Positions 1-7,508 of a DNA stretch of 10,565 nt are shown here, piece after piece. Under the pieces are notes generated by a model. That model saw nothing but the letters and a program-made list of their open reading frames with translations, was not told where the DNA came from and searched no databases. Numbering within the stretch: position 1 is the stretch's first letter; the number at the start of each line of letters is the position of its first letter. This DNA is from an uncultured bacterium (GTDB taxonomy: Bacteria; Bacteroidota; Bacteroidia; Bacteroidales; CAIWKO01). The DNA is taken from positions 1 to 10,565 of the forward strand of contig CAIWVT010000148.1 of NCBI GenBank assembly GCA_903916135.1. Direction: 5' to 3'. A program made the translations under genes and the position numbers.

Positions 1-1060
1 CAGGGAAAATCAGCGCAGCGCGATTTGCTGCCGACATTTCAATGCAAATTTCTTCTGAATCAATATTGGTAATCATTTCAAGGATGAATTTTGAATTGAA
101 ACCTATGTCAATGTCTTCGCCATCATAACTACACGTCAAACGTTCCTTTGCTTCGTTTGCGAGTTCCATATCTTCCGAAGCCAAAATTAATTCCTGTCCG
201 GAGATAGAGAAACGAATCTGACGTGTCAACTGATTCGAAAAGATAGAAACACGACGAATAGAAGTTAAAATCTGTTGACGATTTACAGTAAGCTTCTTGG
301 TATTATTCACAGGGATAACGGCTTCATAATTCGGATACTTTCCATCAATCAATCGGCAAATCAGCGTGAAATTCTCGAACTCCATTAAAGCATTGGTGTT
401 GTTGTATTCAAACTTTACAGGCACCTCATAAGCTGAAAGGATATTTTTTATAAGATGGAGCGGTTTTTTAGGCAAGATAAACGATCCCGGTTCGGGGGAT
501 TTCGTATCCGTGCGACGATAACGCACCAGTTTGTGAGCATCCGTAGCCACAAAAGTAATGTCCCTATCTGATAGCTGACAGAAAACCCCGGTCATAACAA
601 TACGCATATCGTCGTTGCCGGTGGCAAATAAGGTTTTATTAAATGCATTTGCGAGCGTTTCCGAGCTTAAAGAAATGCTGGTGCCATCTTCCACAACAGG
701 TGCTTTTGGAAACTCATTTCCATCACAACCTGTCAATTTATATTTTCCTTCTCCTGCGGAAATTTCCACATGAAATGTTTCATTATTGATATTAAAAGAC
801 ATTGGAATGTCTGGAAATGTTTTTAATGTTTCAATAAGAAATTTTGCAGGAATAGCAATACAGCCATTCTCATCCGATTTGTTCACTGGAACCACAACGC
901 TAATCGTTGTTTCCAAATCTGATGCCGTGACCTTGAGTTTATCATCCGTCAGGTCAAACAGAAAGTTGTCGAGTATTGGCAAGGTGTTACTTGAATTCAG
1001 AACTCCGCTAATTGACTGAAGATTCTTTAACAATACTGATGTTGATACTATAAATTTCAT
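1..1060 (-). CDS. dnaN: DNA polymerase III subunit beta (sliding clamp), 3' end cut by window edge
   Basis: This is the replicative sliding clamp, a ring-shaped dimer that tethers DNA polymerase III and repair polymerases to DNA. The frame starts at the ATG at 1060-1058 and stays open to the left edge, giving 353 codons. The N-terminus reads MKFIVSTSVLLKNLQSISG and continues with NTLPILDNFLFDL and KVTASDLETT, the hallmark first clamp domain. Later come ATDAHKLVRYRR (second domain) and, at the edge, EMSAANRAALIFP, which corresponds to the NRAG(L/I)xxP stretch near the end of the family. Bacteroidota clamps are about 372-375 residues, so only about 20 residues should be missing. It lies 98 bases downstream of the DUF4340 gene on the same strand, and a TAATTTTG box in that gap could give it its own promoter. 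Identity is very secure. Confidence 0.96.
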   Translation of the reverse strand, partial: MKFIVSTSVLLKNLQSISGVLNSSNTLPILDNFLFDLTDDKLKVTASDLETTISVVVPVNKSDENGCIAIPAKFLIETLKTFPDIPMSFNINNETFHVEISAGEGKYKLTGCDGNEFPKAPVVEDGTSISLSSETLANAFNKTLFATGNDDMRIVMTGVFCQLSDRDITFVATDAHKLVRYRRTDTKSPEPGSFILPKKPLHLIKNILSAYEVPVKFEYNNTNALMEFENFTLICRLIDGKYPNYEAVIPVNNTKKLTVNRQQILTSIRRVSIFSNQLTRQIRFSISGQELILASEDMELANEAKERLTCSYDGEDIDIGFNSKFILEMITNIDSEEICIEMSAANRAALIFP

Positions 1061-1109
1061 CGTATAAAGGTTTTTATTATTTCGTTTTTATGAATTAAAA
1101 ATTGATTTA

Positions 1110-1117
1110 CAAAATTA
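1110..1117 (-). promoter_or_regulatory. Possible -7 box of a dnaN promoter (Bacteroidota type)
   Basis: The minus strand reads TAATTTTG here, a perfect match to the Bacteroidota -7 consensus TAnnTTTG. Transcription would begin near 1103, leaving a leader of about 40 bases before the dnaN ATG. No TTTG lies at the expected distance upstream (about 1137-1142), so support rests on the -7 box and its position in the gap. In AT-rich DNA such an octamer can occur by chance. Confidence 0.35.
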
Positions 1118-1158
1118 AGAAAAATATTGATTCGAGGTGATAAAAAAAAAATATTTCT

Positions 1159-2259
1159 TTATTTAATTAATTGCACGCCTGAAAAAGCTGGTTTATTTTC
1201 CTTAAAACCACGCAAATAAAATTCCAATGGTTTAAAGATGCGATCGAAAACATAAAATTGAATTACCACCAACTCGCGATTATCATTTATCAAAGCATAC
1301 AGCCTATCTCTGTCATGCCCGAACAATTTTCCTGTTTGATCCACAGCGTCGGGAAGAGCGGCAATTATATACGTTTTTATAGCATGAGTTTTCCCAATGG
1401 AATCTGTTACTGTAACACTATTATAAGGAGTTCCCCTCACGATGGAATCTTTTTTAAATTGATCCAAATCATTCATCAATGCTTCATAACGAATATTTTC
1501 GAAGGAAGAAAACAAATCCATAATCTTGAGAGTATCATAATTTGTGATGCGCATATTCGTAGCCAAACTGGTAACTTCAAAATCTCTTGGGCTTAATTTT
1601 GTTGCTTTAAAGGATTTTTCAGGTTGATCGAAATACTTTATCTCAACAGCCTTTATTTGATTATAACGATAGGCAAATATCCCATGGTCGCGCCAATCTT
1701 TTAAAAATTGACTGTAGCGTGTGTATAAAAAGCCATTAAAACCTTGTATAAAGGTAACGTATGGGGTCTCCGACTTATCCATTAACATATAAGTCCCAAG
1801 GTTGTCTTGAGTTGCACAACCAACATAATAAGTCTTGGTCAGTTTTTCGTGCGGAAACCATTTTATTTTATCGAAGAGATCAATGCGATACACTGTCTGA
1901 TAAATTTCGACTTTCACAGAGTTGGTCGCCAGCAGTTTGATAATTTGCTCTCGCCCCGCTTTTGATACAGGTGCTTTCACTTCCACATTCATCATGGTCT
2001 TTAACAGCGTAACCACAACATCTTTTGAAGCTTTGAAGGTGTCGTTCACCGACCAATCGCTGGCATTTTTCCTTTTCAGTGTGATGAAATTATTATTTTT
2101 ATCGGCAATAAATATTTTCGTGACTGCGGCGGTATCGTTTATGGCAAAAGCATTAAATTCATTTTCTAAAGTGTCTGTTTTTGAATGAAAATAATAAAGA
2201 ACTACAGTTGAAACTGCTAAAACCAAGATAATAATTATAGCTAAACGATTTTTTTTCAT
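1159..2259 (-). CDS. DUF4340 domain-containing membrane-anchored protein
   Basis: A 366-residue protein with one N-terminal membrane helix (about residues 5-24, preceded by MKKNR). The rest is predicted to lie outside the cytoplasmic membrane. The part after the anchor has the DUF4340 pattern: a strand-rich start (VTKIFIADKNNNFITLKRK), a tryptophan-containing strand (DWSVND, 68-73), a helix ending in VVVTLLKTMM, then VEVKAPVS. DUF4340 proteins typically sit beside ABC-2 permeases and GldG-like auxiliary subunits. Here the gene lies 71 bases downstream of gldG, so I infer it is part of the same envelope transport unit. The molecular function is unknown. There is no lipobox cysteine near the N-terminus, so it is an anchored protein rather than a lipoprotein. 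The start is the only ATG that includes the anchor. Confidence 0.82.
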   Translation of the reverse strand: MKKNRLAIIIILVLAVSTVVLYYFHSKTDTLENEFNAFAINDTAAVTKIFIADKNNNFITLKRKNASDWSVNDTFKASKDVVVTLLKTMMNVEVKAPVSKAGREQIIKLLATNSVKVEIYQTVYRIDLFDKIKWFPHEKLTKTYYVGCATQDNLGTYMLMDKSETPYVTFIQGFNGFLYTRYSQFLKDWRDHGIFAYRYNQIKAVEIKYFDQPEKSFKATKLSPRDFEVTSLATNMRITNYDTLKIMDLFSSFENIRYEALMNDLDQFKKDSIVRGTPYNSVTVTDSIGKTHAIKTYIIAALPDAVDQTGKLFGHDRDRLYALINDNRELVVIQFYVFDRIFKPLEFYLRGFKENKPAFSGVQLIK

Positions 2260-2330
2260 GGAATAAAATATTTTATGCTTTTATGAGTGCGTAAGTTGAA
2301 ACGTATTAAATAATGTAATTTCTTTTCCGA

Positions 2331-4079
2331 TTAATTTGTCAACTTTTTATGGGTAAATCTTCTCTTTCTAAAGAAAAGTTGGATGATTCCATACAGAACA
2401 ATTAAAAGGATGGGCAGCAAGGTATTCAGCAATTGAATGGTAAATTTGTTTTTCTCAATGTAAGATTTATCCAAGATTCTCATTTTTAACTCGCGTGAAC
2501 GTATGGCTAACATGCCGCTATCATCGCAGAGATAATCCACACAGTTCAATATGAAATCTTTATTTCCAAAAGTCTGATTGGTATATTGATCATAGCCCAA
2601 AGGATAAGGTCGTCCTGATTTTTTCTCAATTTGGTTCCGAATAACATCGCCACCCGAAATCACTATCATTTTGCTCGGTGCACTAATTTCTTTAAAGTCA
2701 AAACTTTCTTTATCACCAAAAATAGAACGCGGAACACGATTTTGGTACACCGATTCGAACTTTCCTTCCAACAAAACCGCAACGGGTAGGTTTGGCATGT
2801 TGTACAATCGTTCGTCGGGCTGTTGATTCATAATATCTAAAGAAATTCTTGTGGGTGTGTTCACTGCCTTTGAATAGGCTGAAGTCGCAAGCAAAACGGT
2901 CTTCTTTATGCCTTTCCCGCCGACCGTATCAATCGTGCTCGTGAATTCAAAGCTAATGGCATTCAAATTGTTCACGATTGGGTGCTTCGAAGTAGGAATA
3001 ATGATGGGAAAGTAGTACCAAGGCACCAAATCGATCTGCGGTTGTCCCCCCGATTGTCCTGTGACGAAAGGAATGGGTAATGCGGTTAAATCTAAAATCA
3101 AATTGGTGTTTATGCGTACACCATATTTAAAAAGCATATCATCCAAATTCAAATCTCTTCCATAACCTATGGTTTCGCCGGGAGATTTGCGAAGGCTATC
3201 CATTTCGGCAACAACAGGATTAAGTAGCCACAATACTTTTCCACCGTGCATCACAAATTGATCAATAAAATACTTATCCTTCTCTTCGAAAGCAGAATCA
3301 GGTTTTGCGATAACAATAGCAGCGTATTTATTCATCAGAGGTTTTTCTTTTGTGCCCCTCATCATCAGACTCTTTATTTTGCCATCAATTTTGACGCGTT
3401 CCACCGAATAATAATCCGACAAAGAATATAAAATGTCAGCCATACGAGTGTTATCTAATTCGCCATGTCCTTCGATAAATCCGATGCGCGGTTTCTCTTT
3501 TACAATGATTTTGCGCACAGCATTTATCAAACTATACTCCAAATTTTGAATAGAATTGTTCAACACTTGGTCGGCAGGCGATCCTAATTTATTCAACAAT
3601 AACTGAACAGGAAGTTCTTTTTCTTTATAAGTTACTAAGGCGCAAGGAAAAATTATTTGGTGCGAATTTTTATCGGCAGTGTTCACCTGCACACTTGTTG
3701 GTTGTAAACCTTTTTTAATTAGCTGTTCCTGCGTGCTGCGTATCTTTTTTTTATCTGTGCCTTCCGAAGGGTTGATAAAACGATATTGGATATTATCATT
3801 ATAGGCTCTGAACTCGTCGAGCATCTCTTTCGTTTCCATTCTGAGGCGTTTGTACTCTGCAGGAAAGTCGCCTTCTAAATAAACATTAAAACAAATGGCA
3901 TCGTCCACCTGCTTTAAATAATTTTTCGTTGATTTCGAAAGGGTGTAACGTTTTTCGGAAGTTAAATCTATACGCGTAAATACATAGTAAGAAATTAAAT
4001 TTATCAGAAAAATGATTATCAAGCTTAAGCCAAGCTGAATAAGATTGTTATTTTTAATTCTTTTTTTCTTGTTTCCCAT
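2331..4079 (-). CDS. gldG: Gliding motility-associated ABC transporter auxiliary subunit GldG
   Basis: GldG is the large membrane-anchored partner of the GldF permease in an ABC transporter needed for gliding in Flavobacterium johnsoniae; its substrate is unknown. The 582-residue chain has a basic N-terminus (MGNKKKRIKN), a membrane helix at about 14-34, a long extracytoplasmic region and a C-terminal helix at about 547-570 followed by RKRRF. The central region fits the ABC_transp_aux (PF09822) type, with KPRIGFIEGHGEL at about 196-208. Near the end, GNKDFILNCVDYLCDD (505-520) is the conserved stretch before the last helix. Length and two-helix layout match the family. The gene starts 27 bases after gldF stops, so the two are probably cotranscribed. 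Presence of GldFG does not prove motility, because many non-gliding Bacteroidota carry these genes. Confidence 0.93.
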   Translation of the reverse strand: MGNKKKRIKNNNLIQLGLSLIIIFLINLISYYVFTRIDLTSEKRYTLSKSTKNYLKQVDDAICFNVYLEGDFPAEYKRLRMETKEMLDEFRAYNDNIQYRFINPSEGTDKKKIRSTQEQLIKKGLQPTSVQVNTADKNSHQIIFPCALVTYKEKELPVQLLLNKLGSPADQVLNNSIQNLEYSLINAVRKIIVKEKPRIGFIEGHGELDNTRMADILYSLSDYYSVERVKIDGKIKSLMMRGTKEKPLMNKYAAIVIAKPDSAFEEKDKYFIDQFVMHGGKVLWLLNPVVAEMDSLRKSPGETIGYGRDLNLDDMLFKYGVRINTNLILDLTALPIPFVTGQSGGQPQIDLVPWYYFPIIIPTSKHPIVNNLNAISFEFTSTIDTVGGKGIKKTVLLATSAYSKAVNTPTRISLDIMNQQPDERLYNMPNLPVAVLLEGKFESVYQNRVPRSIFGDKESFDFKEISAPSKMIVISGGDVIRNQIEKKSGRPYPLGYDQYTNQTFGNKDFILNCVDYLCDDSGMLAIRSRELKMRILDKSYIEKNKFTIQLLNTLLPILLIVLYGIIQLFFRKRRFTHKKLTN

Positions 4080-4106
4080 TTCTTTTCGAGGGTTAATCCA
4101 TTGTGC

Positions 4107-4838
4107 TTACCATTTACGTTTTTCTAAAGAGACCTTAGAAAACAAAATGAATAATATTATTATACTTAAAAAATAAATGACATCGCGGGTATCAATCACA
4201 CCACGACTCAAGGAAATATAATGCGCATTGATTCCGATGGATTGAATCAGCAAATCAACTTTTCCAAAAACAGAGAGGGAGTAAATAAATTCGAAACCTA
4301 TATACATAAATCCACACAAAAATACAGACAAAACGAACGCAAGAACTTGTTTATCTGTCAGCGAAGAACAAAATAGTCCGATGGAAACGAAAGCCGCACC
4401 CAACAATAACAATCCGATATAGGACCCCCAAGCAGCACCCACATCAATATTCCCTTTGGGGAAACCAAGAAAATAAACCGAGCCAAAATAAAGTAAGGTA
4501 GGTAACAAAGAAAAAACTACCAATATAAATCCTGCAAAATACTTTGCCAAGACGATTTGCAAGTCGCTGATAGGTTTTGTGAGCAATAACTCTATAGTCC
4601 CTGACTTTTTTTCATCTGCGAACAAGCGCATTGTGATTGCGGGAATCAGAAAAAGAAACACGAAAGGAGCAATCAAAAACAAACCGTCAATAGAAGCGTA
4701 TCCCGAATTGATGACGTTAAAATCCGTGTCGAAAACCCATAAAAACAGACTGTTGATAGCCAAAAAGACAATTATAACAATATAACCTATAAGCGAACTT
4801 AAAAAACTGCTGATTTCTTTGCTTAACAGAGGAAACAT
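4107..4838 (-). CDS. gldF: Gliding motility-associated ABC transporter permease GldF
   Basis: This is the ABC-2 type permease subunit that should pair with GldG and with the ATPase GldA, which is not in this window. From the ATG at 4838 it is 243 residues, the usual GldF length, and begins MFPLLSKEISSFLSSLIGYI, as family members do. I see six membrane segments at about 18-36, 52-70, 100-124, 138-160, 164-183 and 218-235. Between the second and third is the cytoplasmic stretch RLFADEKKSGTIELLLTKP (71-89), the conserved ABC-2 segment thought to contact the ATPase. A TTG at 4889 would add 17 polar residues with no family counterpart, so I reject it. The gene lies 71 bases after the reductase gene, so cotranscription with that gene is possible but not shown. 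Confidence 0.93.
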   Translation of the reverse strand: MFPLLSKEISSFLSSLIGYIVIIVFLAINSLFLWVFDTDFNVINSGYASIDGLFLIAPFVFLFLIPAITMRLFADEKKSGTIELLLTKPISDLQIVLAKYFAGFILVVFSLLPTLLYFGSVYFLGFPKGNIDVGAAWGSYIGLLLLGAAFVSIGLFCSSLTDKQVLAFVLSVFLCGFMYIGFEFIYSLSVFGKVDLLIQSIGINAHYISLSRGVIDTRDVIYFLSIIILFILFSKVSLEKRKW

Positions 4839-4909
4839 AATTGTGATTTTAGATTTTTTAATGTAGGATGTATCATTTCGAAATAACAAACGACTATTTA
4901 TAAAAAAAA

Positions 4910-5716
4910 TTATTTTAGTGGCGAATTAGGCTCTTTTGCCATGTGATTATAGACCATCTTGTCCATGAATTTCGGAAAAAACTTATTGAGGGTCACAGTC
5001 ATCTTTCCTTGAGAAGTCAAAACTATAGTGTTCTTTCTTTTTTGAATGGCTTTCACAATTTCTTTCGCCACTTCGGCTGCCGTCATCATTTTATCCTCAT
5101 CACGCGGCGATTCGCCCTGTTGGGAACCATCACTTGACAAGGCAGTGTTTCTGATATTGGATGCCGTGAAACCCGGACATGCAATGAGAACATGCAAATC
5201 TTTCTTCAAGTTTTCTATCCTAAGAACTTCTAAAAACCCTTGCATCGCAAATTTGGAAGCCGAATAACCCGTTCTGCCCGGCAATCCTTTGTAACCTGCC
5301 ACCGAAGAAACTCCTGTAACGCTTCCTTTTGATTGTAACAAATGTGGTAAAGCATATTTGGTGCAATACACTGTGCCCCAAAAGTTCACATCCATTAATT
5401 GTTTGAGCACTTTCAAATCCACATCCTCGAAAAGGGCACGCATGGAAAGCCCTGCATTGTTTATGAGCACATCAATTCTGCCGTATGTAGCGATGGTTTG
5501 CTCTATGAGATTTTTACAATCGGCTTCAATACTGACATCGGTTTTAATGATAAAAACTTCTGCCCCTGCTTTCTCCAATTGCGATTTTATGTCTTGAAGT
5601 TCTTTCTCGTTACGAGCAGCAAGAACAAGTTTAGCTTTTTGATTTGCAAGCTCAAAGGCAAGCGCTTTGCCAATTCCGGAGGACGCACCCGTTATAATAC
5701 AAACTTTATCTTTCAT
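4910..5716 (-). CDS. Short-chain dehydrogenase/reductase (classical SDR), substrate unknown
   Basis: An NAD(P)-dependent oxidoreductase with a Rossmann fold. From the start at 5716 it has 268 residues and opens MKDKVCIITG. It contains the cofactor loop TGASSGIG (residues 9-16), NNAG (86-89), the tetrad Asn in MDVNFWG (111), Ser in VSSVAG (138), and YSASK with Tyr 151 and Lys 155, so the full Asn-Ser-Tyr-Lys set is present. CPGF follows the active site. LAARN after the second strand, with Arg, suggests NADP(H) preference, which is an inference. A further in-frame ATG at 5743 would add nine residues; I prefer 5716 because SDR chains usually start a few residues before the first strand. The substrate cannot be read from sequence. 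It resembles the broad DltE/11-beta-HSD-like group. No functional link to gldFG is evident. Confidence 0.9.
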   Translation of the reverse strand: MKDKVCIITGASSGIGKALAFELANQKAKLVLAARNEKELQDIKSQLEKAGAEVFIIKTDVSIEADCKNLIEQTIATYGRIDVLINNAGLSMRALFEDVDLKVLKQLMDVNFWGTVYCTKYALPHLLQSKGSVTGVSSVAGYKGLPGRTGYSASKFAMQGFLEVLRIENLKKDLHVLIACPGFTASNIRNTALSSDGSQQGESPRDEDKMMTAAEVAKEIVKAIQKRKNTIVLTSQGKMTVTLNKFFPKFMDKMVYNHMAKEPNSPLK

Positions 5717-5846
5717 CTTAGATTTTTCTGCAAAATTATTCATTTATTTCGGGAAATGCGCACGTTTTTTCAAATAATAATAATCATTTTTTATATCGTT
5801 GTTTTTTAAGCCTATAAAAATTATTATTTGTAATAGTAATTTTTTG

Positions 5847-5878
5847 TTTTGTAGATTCAAATAAAGTTAGTACTTTTG
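5847..5878 (+). promoter_or_regulatory. Promoter of tRNA-Lys, Bacteroidota sigma type
   Basis: A -33 element TTTTG (5847-5851) is followed after 19 bases by a perfect -7 element TACTTTTG (5871-5878). This matches the Bacteroidota housekeeping consensus TTTG-N19-21-TAnnTTTG. Transcription should start near 5885, about ten bases before the mature tRNA. This is the clearest promoter in the window. Confidence 0.78.
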
Positions 5879-5895
5879 CACCCTCAAAAAAAGGA

Positions 5896-5968
5896 GACAA
5901 TGTAGCTCAGCTGGTAGAGCATCGCCCTTTTAAGGCGGGGGTCCTGGGTTCGAATCCCAGCATTGTCA
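5896..5968 (+). tRNA. tRNA-Lys, anticodon UUU
   Basis: A complete 73-base cloverleaf. The acceptor arm GACAATG (5896-5902) pairs with CATTGTC (5961-5967), and A5968 is the discriminator. The D arm is GCTC/GAGC around AGCTGGTA. The anticodon arm TCGCC/GGCGG, with a terminal T-G pair, closes loop CTTTTAA, giving anticodon TTT at 5929-5931, which reads lysine AAA and AAG. The variable loop has five bases, and the T arm CTGGG/CCCAG closes TTCGAAT. CCA is not encoded and must be added after transcription. The gene stands alone between its own promoter and terminator. Confidence 0.97.
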
Positions 5969-5970
5969 CG

Positions 5971-6001
5971 AAAAGCAGAAGAGTAACCTTCTGCTTTTTT
6001 T
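5971..6001 (+). terminator. Rho-independent terminator after tRNA-Lys
   Basis: AAAAGCAGAAG (5971-5981) pairs perfectly with CTTCTGCTTTT (5988-5998) around a six-base loop, and the T tract runs to 6001. It begins two bases after the tRNA ends, so it would release the tRNA transcript before the next gene. The opposite strand has only a short T run, so it is probably one-directional. Confidence 0.85.
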
Positions 6002-6034
6002 ATTTTATTTTCCTCCATATTCCGAAAAAATCAG

Positions 6035-6042
6035 TACTTTTG
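6035..6042 (+). promoter_or_regulatory. -7 box of promoter for the rhodanese/T9SS gene
   Basis: TACTTTTG, identical to the -7 box of the tRNA-Lys promoter, lies 19 bases before the ATG at 6062. Transcription would start near 6049, giving a leader of about 13 bases. The expected -33 position has no clean TTTG; a TTTTC at 6008-6012 is slightly too far upstream. Because the preceding terminator separates this gene from the tRNA, a promoter is needed in this short gap. Confidence 0.5.
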
Positions 6043-6061
6043 AATCCAAATTCTTAAAAGT

Positions 6062-6733
6062 ATGAAAAAAATCTTTACCATTTTTATTAGCCTAATTGCT
6101 TTTGCTGCGTTTTCGCAAACGAAACAATTAAGTACGGACACCATTCGTATGATCGTTACGGTGGCACAAGCAAAAAATATTGTGGACACTACGGGCGTCA
6201 ACCCCGATTTTATTATTCTCGACGTCAGAACTGCATCGGAGTATAACAATGCACATATTGCCAATGCCATAAACATTGATTACTACAATGCAAGTTTCAG
6301 CGCCCTTTTGGACGCGCTCGATCATAATAAAATGTATTTGTTGCATTGCGCGAGTGGCGGACGCAGCACGCCGACCTTTTCGAGTATGCAGGCAAAGCAT
6401 TTTAGGGAGATTTATCACATGAATAACGGATTGAACGCATGGATTAGCGCAGGATATCCCACCGTGACAGGTTCTACCTATATATATAATGTAAACACAA
6501 TAAATTTCCCGAAGCTATATCCCAATCCTGCGAAAAACTATTTGAATATCCAAATGCCATCCCATGAAGGTGGAAAATTATCCATCATGGATATGCAAGG
6601 AAAACTTCTACAGGAAATTTTTCTTACTTCCGATTTTCAGTGTATTGATATGTCTGATTTCTCAAGCGGAATGTATATCATTAAGATACAATCCACCGAA
6701 GGTGTTTTTACAGAAAAAATCAGTATTCAATAA
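6062..6733 (+). CDS. Secreted rhodanese-like protein with T9SS C-terminal sorting domain
   Basis: The 223-residue protein has three parts. Residues 1-18 form a Sec signal peptide (MKKIFTIFISLIAFAAFS, likely cut before QTK). Residues about 33-137 form a rhodanese-like domain: ILDVRTASEYNNAHIANA is the conserved entry, and HCASGGRS (95-102) is the active loop, with Cys96 as the sulfur carrier and Arg101 closing the C-x4-R cradle. Residues about 149-223 form a type A T9SS sorting domain: LYPNPAKNYLNI (152-163), a middle strand with MDMQGKLL, then SGMYIIKI and a basic end KISIQ. The protein should be exported by Sec, then carried across the outer membrane by T9SS, which removes the tail. The physiological sulfur acceptor is unknown. 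The protein is compact, with no other domain. It faces away from the SDR/gldFG unit and converges on the next gene. Confidence 0.88.
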   Translation: MKKIFTIFISLIAFAAFSQTKQLSTDTIRMIVTVAQAKNIVDTTGVNPDFIILDVRTASEYNNAHIANAINIDYYNASFSALLDALDHNKMYLLHCASGGRSTPTFSSMQAKHFREIYHMNNGLNAWISAGYPTVTGSTYIYNVNTINFPKLYPNPAKNYLNIQMPSHEGGKLSIMDMQGKLLQEIFLTSDFQCIDMSDFSSGMYIIKIQSTEGVFTEKISIQ

Positions 6734-6762
6734 TTTCTCAAGAAAAAACAAATAGGATTTGC

Positions 6763-7455
6763 TTACGCCTTTTTCATTTTGGAGGCGATTGCAAGGATAA
6801 TCCCTAAAACGATTCCTAAAATGGCAGCAAATAATACCTGAAAATGTGCCGGCAATAGAAAGGTAATCGTATGGGCAGGTATCCAAAAGAATGGTAGTGT
6901 TTTTTTGAACACGAAATTCCATTGCACGTCCCAATTGAGGTGTGAAAGGATTTTTGCAAACGGAATGGGCTTCAGCAAGCAGCCAACTTTTCCTTTATTT
7001 TGAACAATATGCGTGTCGGTGATTTTATGCAACGTCATCATGATAGGCGCGTAAATCAGATTCATGGCAGCCGAAATGCAGAAGGCAGAGAACAGTTTGA
7101 TGGCGGAGAAATCTCCTTTCATGGAACTGACAGCATCCAAAGGGCTGAAATGATTTATACATACGGGCACCCCTTTGCCAAAAATATAAAAAACTAAAGC
7201 AATCGTTATTCCAAGAAAACCCCACACGATGGCGCGCGGCATAATGCCAAAGCCTTCGGCGTAATACACTCCCGTTTTGATGCGCAAGCCTATCATCTCC
7301 CCTATCGTTGCCAAAATTCCGAATTTCATCATTGCCATGATCAAACCATGGTCTTTGTTGAATTTAATGTACCATTCGTACATGGCGGGCACGAGAAAAA
7401 ACGGCAAAAATATTGCTACCAAGAGCAATATCATGAATAAATCTTTTACTTTCAT
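6763..7455 (-). CDS. Six-helix integral membrane protein, Mpv17/PMP22-like
   Basis: A 230-residue hydrophobic protein with likely helices at about 5-27, 35-55, 75-94, 118-140, 183-202 and 203-223, and a basic tail KMKKA. The C-terminal third, FFWIPAHTITFLLPAHFQVLF (189-209), matches the Mpv17/PMP22 signature, which has W-P-A-Q, then N-F and V-P, before a final helix. Here Trp191, Pro193, Ala194, Phe199 and Pro202 line up, with His and Thr in place of the usual Gln and Asn. NLIYAPIMM (132-140) may correspond to the family's DQ..aP segment. Mpv17 is best known as a eukaryotic organelle channel-like protein. A bacterial relative would sit in the cytoplasmic membrane, with unknown function. It starts 53 bases after xerD ends and may be cotranscribed. 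The gene call is secure; the family call is moderate. Confidence 0.72.
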   Translation of the reverse strand: MKVKDLFMILLLVAIFLPFFLVPAMYEWYIKFNKDHGLIMAMMKFGILATIGEMIGLRIKTGVYYAEGFGIMPRAIVWGFLGITIALVFYIFGKGVPVCINHFSPLDAVSSMKGDFSAIKLFSAFCISAAMNLIYAPIMMTLHKITDTHIVQNKGKVGCLLKPIPFAKILSHLNWDVQWNFVFKKTLPFFWIPAHTITFLLPAHFQVLFAAILGIVLGIILAIASKMKKA

Positions 7456-7508
7456 AGTATAAATTTTTAAGTTGCGAAAATAGTAAAAAAAATGATATCC
7501 ACTACAAA

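Noticed and set aside
1258..1596. Plus-strand open frame of 112 codons opposite the DUF4340 gene
   Set aside because: It is antisense to a better supported gene and shows no signal peptide, domain or promoter.
4839..4889. Longer gldF beginning at a TTG at 4889
   Set aside because: It would add 17 polar residues before MFPLLSKEISSF, which is where family members begin.
5399..5809. Plus-strand open frame of 136 codons opposite the SDR gene
   Set aside because: It is antisense to a gene with all SDR motifs, has no recognisable domain, and its phenylalanine-rich content reflects the opposite strand.
5896..5968. tRNA-Lys as an integration site
   Set aside because: I found no second copy of the tRNA 3' end (TTCGAATCCCAGCATTGTC) elsewhere in the window, and the gene is followed directly by its own terminator.
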